Assembly: GCA_937967345.1 (NCBI GenBank)
Contig: CALBTN010000191.1
Span: forward strand, 1-7,170
Direction: 5' to 3'
DNA: 7,170 nt
Source: an uncultured Rubrivivax sp.
GTDB lineage: Bacteria; Pseudomonadota; Gammaproteobacteria; Burkholderiales; Burkholderiaceae_C
Shown here: piece by piece, positions 5,557 to 7,170 of the stretch
Numbering within the stretch: the stretch's first letter is position 1
Layout: the number at the start of each line of letters is the position of its first letter
Program-made: the position numbers and the translations under genes
The notes under the pieces: generated by a model
Seen by the model: the letters and a program-made list of their open reading frames with translations, nothing else
What the model was told of the DNA's origin: nothing
The model's database searches: none

Positions 5557-6012
5557 ATGCAGCGCCTGAGCGACGGCTTGAACTTCCAGGCGCAGGCGCT
5601 GGCGTTGCGCTCCGAACGCCAGCGGCTGCTGGCCAGCAACATCGCCAACGCCGACACCCCGGGCTACGTTGCGCGCGATCTGGACTTCGCGGCGGCGCTG
5701 CGCGAGGCCACCGGCGCGGCCGGCGGCAGCGGGCTCGGCACGGCCGACGCCGCGCGCGCCGCGCTCGGCACCGCGCTGCGCTCGCTGCGCGCCGGGTTGC
5801 CGGCGCTGGCGGATCAAGGCGCCGGGCTGGCCGAAGCCCACCTGCGCTACGCCGCGCCGGCGCACAGCAACCTGGACGGCAACTCGGTCGACATGGACCG
5901 CGAGCGCGCATCCTTCGCCGACAACAGCGTGAAGTACGAGGCCACGCTGCGTTTCATCAACGGCCAGGTGCGCACGATGCTCGATGCGATGAAGCCGCAC
6001 AACCAGGGTTGA
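5557..6012 (+). CDS. flgB: FlgB, flagellar proximal rod protein
   Basis: FlgB is one of the proximal rod subunits of the basal body, exported by the flagellar type III system without a cleaved signal. The 151-residue product opens MQRLSDGLNFQAQALALRSE and has the rod/hook family signature SNIANADTPGYVARDLDF at 27-44. A variable Gly/Ala-rich middle is followed by the C-terminal helix region (NSVKYEATLRFINGQVRTML) that packs against the N-terminal helix. The ATG at 5557 is chosen because it matches the family's start; an in-frame ATG at 5518 would add 13 residues. Neither has a good ribosome binding site, which is odd for the first gene of a strongly ordered operon. flgC follows after 25 bases. 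Confidence 0.95.
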   Translation: MQRLSDGLNFQAQALALRSERQRLLASNIANADTPGYVARDLDFAAALREATGAAGGSGLGTADAARAALGTALRSLRAGLPALADQGAGLAEAHLRYAAPAHSNLDGNSVDMDRERASFADNSVKYEATLRFINGQVRTMLDAMKPHNQG

Positions 6013-6037
6013 TCGTCAGGCGCAAGGAGGCCAGCTC

Positions 6038-6442
6038 ATGAGCATGTTCAGGATCTTCGACGTCAGCGCCAGCGCGGTCAGCGCGCAAAGCCAGCGGCTC
6101 AACGTGGTGGCGTCCAACCTGGCCAACGCCGACACCGTGGCCGGCCCCGACGGCAAGGCCTACAAGGCGCGGCAGGTGGTGTTCCAGACCGAGCTGATGG
6201 GTGCGGCCAGCGCCGCCGGCGTGCGCGTGGCCGCGGTCGGCGAGGACAACACCCCAGGGCGGCGCGTGCACGATCCCAAGCACCCCGGCGCCGACGCCGA
6301 CGGTTACGTCACCTACAGCAACGTCAACACGGTGGAAGAGATGGTCAACATGATCTCGGCGTCGCGCTCGGTGCAGAACAACCTGGAGGTGATGAACACC
6401 GCCAAGACGCTGCTGCAAAAGACGCTGCAGCTGGGCAACTGA
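6038..6442 (+). CDS. flgC: FlgC, flagellar proximal rod protein
   Basis: FlgC is a proximal rod subunit that assembles with FlgB and FlgF. The 134-residue product has normal family length. It contains the N-terminal helix and signature (MFRIFDVSASAVSAQSQRLN, then VASNLANADT at 24-33) and the conserved C-terminal block YSNVNTVEEMVNMISASRSV followed by NTAKTLLQKTLQLGN. The start is certain: AAGGAGG at 6024-6030 lies seven bases before the ATG, the strongest ribosome binding site in the window. It sits 25 bases after flgB and 14 before flgD, clearly in the same operon. Confidence 0.97.
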   Translation: MSMFRIFDVSASAVSAQSQRLNVVASNLANADTVAGPDGKAYKARQVVFQTELMGAASAAGVRVAAVGEDNTPGRRVHDPKHPGADADGYVTYSNVNTVEEMVNMISASRSVQNNLEVMNTAKTLLQKTLQLGN

Positions 6443-6456
6443 GCCGGGGGCGCCCG

Positions 6457-7104
6457 ATGAGCAGCATCGCCGCGCTGGCCGAGCGCATGAACGCCGCCGC
6501 CACCGGCACCGCGGCGACGAAGAACGACGCCGGCTCGCAGGACCGCTTTCTGAAGCTGCTGGTCGCGCAGATGCAGAACCAGGACCCGATGAACCCGCTG
6601 GACAACGCCCAGGTCACCAGCCAGATGGCGCAGATCAACACCGTCAGCGGCATCGAAAAACTCAACACCACGGTGGCGGGGCTGAACGGCCAGCTGGTGC
6701 AGTTGCAGGCGCTGCAGGGCGCGACACTGGTCGGGCGCGACGTCACCGTGATCGGCAACCGCTTGTCGGTGGCCGAGGGCGTAGGCGTCGGCGGCTTCGA
6801 GCTGACCGCCGCGGCCGACCAGGTGAAGGTGGAGATCGTCAACGCCGCCGGCCATGTGGTCGGCAGCGTGCCGCTGGGGGCCTCGAGCGCCGGGCGCCAC
6901 GCCTTCGCGTGGCCGGCCGGCAACGCCAGCGACGCCGACGGCTACCGCTTCCGCGTCAGCGCCACCGCCGGCAGCGCCAGCGTGCTGGGCGAGACGCTGA
7001 TGCGCGACCGCGTCGACGCCGTCAGCCACAGCGGCAACAACGTCAACCTCGAGCTGCGCCATTCCGGCGCGGTGGCCTACGACACCGTCAAGGCGTTCAA
7101 CTGA
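6457..7104 (+). CDS. flgD: FlgD, hook assembly cap protein
   Basis: FlgD forms the cap at the tip of the growing hook and directs polymerisation of FlgE; it is exported and later replaced by FlgK. The 215-residue product shows the conserved N-terminal block RFLKLLVAQMQNQDPMNPLD (starting near residue 30) and SQMAQINTVSGIEKLN, then a helical stretch. The C-terminal tudor-like and FlgD Ig-like domains follow, from about residue 85 (LVGRDVTVIGNRL) through VKVEIVNAAGHVVGSVPLG to AYDTVKAFN. Length is normal. The start at 6457 has only a G-rich stretch (GGGGG) upstream, but it lies 14 bases after the flgC stop and matches the family. flgE follows after 37 bases. Confidence 0.96.
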   Translation: MSSIAALAERMNAAATGTAATKNDAGSQDRFLKLLVAQMQNQDPMNPLDNAQVTSQMAQINTVSGIEKLNTTVAGLNGQLVQLQALQGATLVGRDVTVIGNRLSVAEGVGVGGFELTAAADQVKVEIVNAAGHVVGSVPLGASSAGRHAFAWPAGNASDADGYRFRVSATAGSASVLGETLMRDRVDAVSHSGNNVNLELRHSGAVAYDTVKAFN

Positions 7105-7121
7105 AGCGGCTTGACGCCGCT
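7105..7121 (+). other. Short hairpin directly after the flgD stop
   Basis: AGCGGC (7105-7110) pairs with GCCGCT (7116-7121) across a five-base loop, starting at the first base after the flgD TGA and ending nine bases before the flgE ribosome binding site. It might stabilise or attenuate the transcript ahead of flgE; the six-bp stem is weak evidence. Confidence 0.3.
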
Positions 7122-7141
7122 GTCACCACGAAGGCAACCCC

Positions 7142-7170
7142 ATGAGCTTCCAGCAAGGCCTGTCCGGACT
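7142..7170 (+). CDS. flgE: FlgE, flagellar hook protein (first codons only)
   Basis: Nine codons are visible, MSFQQGLSG, and the tenth is cut after two bases but can only be Leu (CTN). This is the usual opening of betaproteobacterial hook protein FlgE, which forms the curved joint between rod and filament. AAGG at 7131-7134 lies seven bases before the ATG. The position after flgBCD is where flgE is found in nearly all such operons. The rest lies beyond the window. Confidence 0.88.

Noticed and set aside
4419..5657. 412-codon minus-strand open frame overlapping flgA
   Set aside because: It is the other frame of flgA with an Arg/Ala-rich composition and no motif; flgA in its own frame matches the family end to end.
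1..7170. CRISPR array, insertion sequence, tRNA or phage genes
   Set aside because: No regularly spaced repeats, transposase-like protein, terminal inverted repeats or cloverleaf pattern were seen. All sizeable genes are accounted for.

Overview
The window is very GC-rich and compact, with strong G/C bias at third codon positions. The layout of a flgN-flgM-flgA block transcribed away from a flgB-flgC-flgD-flgE block is typical of flagellated Betaproteobacteria, in particular Burkholderiales of the Rubrivivax/Leptothrix/Ideonella type. This lineage is inferred from gene order and protein style, since no marker gene is present.

Left part (1 to about 2720, all minus strand): a 5' portion of an exported patatin-like phospholipase runs off the left edge. 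A 300-base gap with a short tandem repeat and a palindrome lies before it. Upstream of that is a closely spaced pair of genes for secreted proteins: a DUF3011-type protein (1917-2717), then a six-cysteine protein of unknown function (1094-1888, GTG start). They look like a two-gene transcription unit.

Middle part (2718-3760): a divergent intergenic region leads into a plus-strand acyl-CoA thioesterase of the double-hotdog (TesB-like) type. As given, the gene is broken. An 11-bp tandem duplication at 3287-3314, in the linker between the two hotdog domains, shifts the frame; removing one copy restores a 269-residue protein. A perfect 10-bp GC-rich inverted repeat separates it from the convergent flgN.

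Right part (3762-7170): flagellar genes. On the minus strand are flgA (P-ring chaperone), flgM (anti-sigma-28) and flgN (FlgK/FlgL chaperone), in that transcription order. A candidate sigma-28 promoter lies between flgA and flgM, and the flgN ribosome binding site overlaps the flgM stop. On the plus strand are flgB and flgC (proximal rod), flgD (hook cap) and the first codons of flgE (hook). Together they encode rod and hook assembly plus the checkpoint that holds back late flagellar genes until the hook is complete.

Most of the content is ordinary. The points most worth a second look are the duplication that breaks the thioesterase, the candidate flgM promoter and the uncharacterised secreted pair. 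I see no CRISPR array, transposase, tRNA or rRNA gene.
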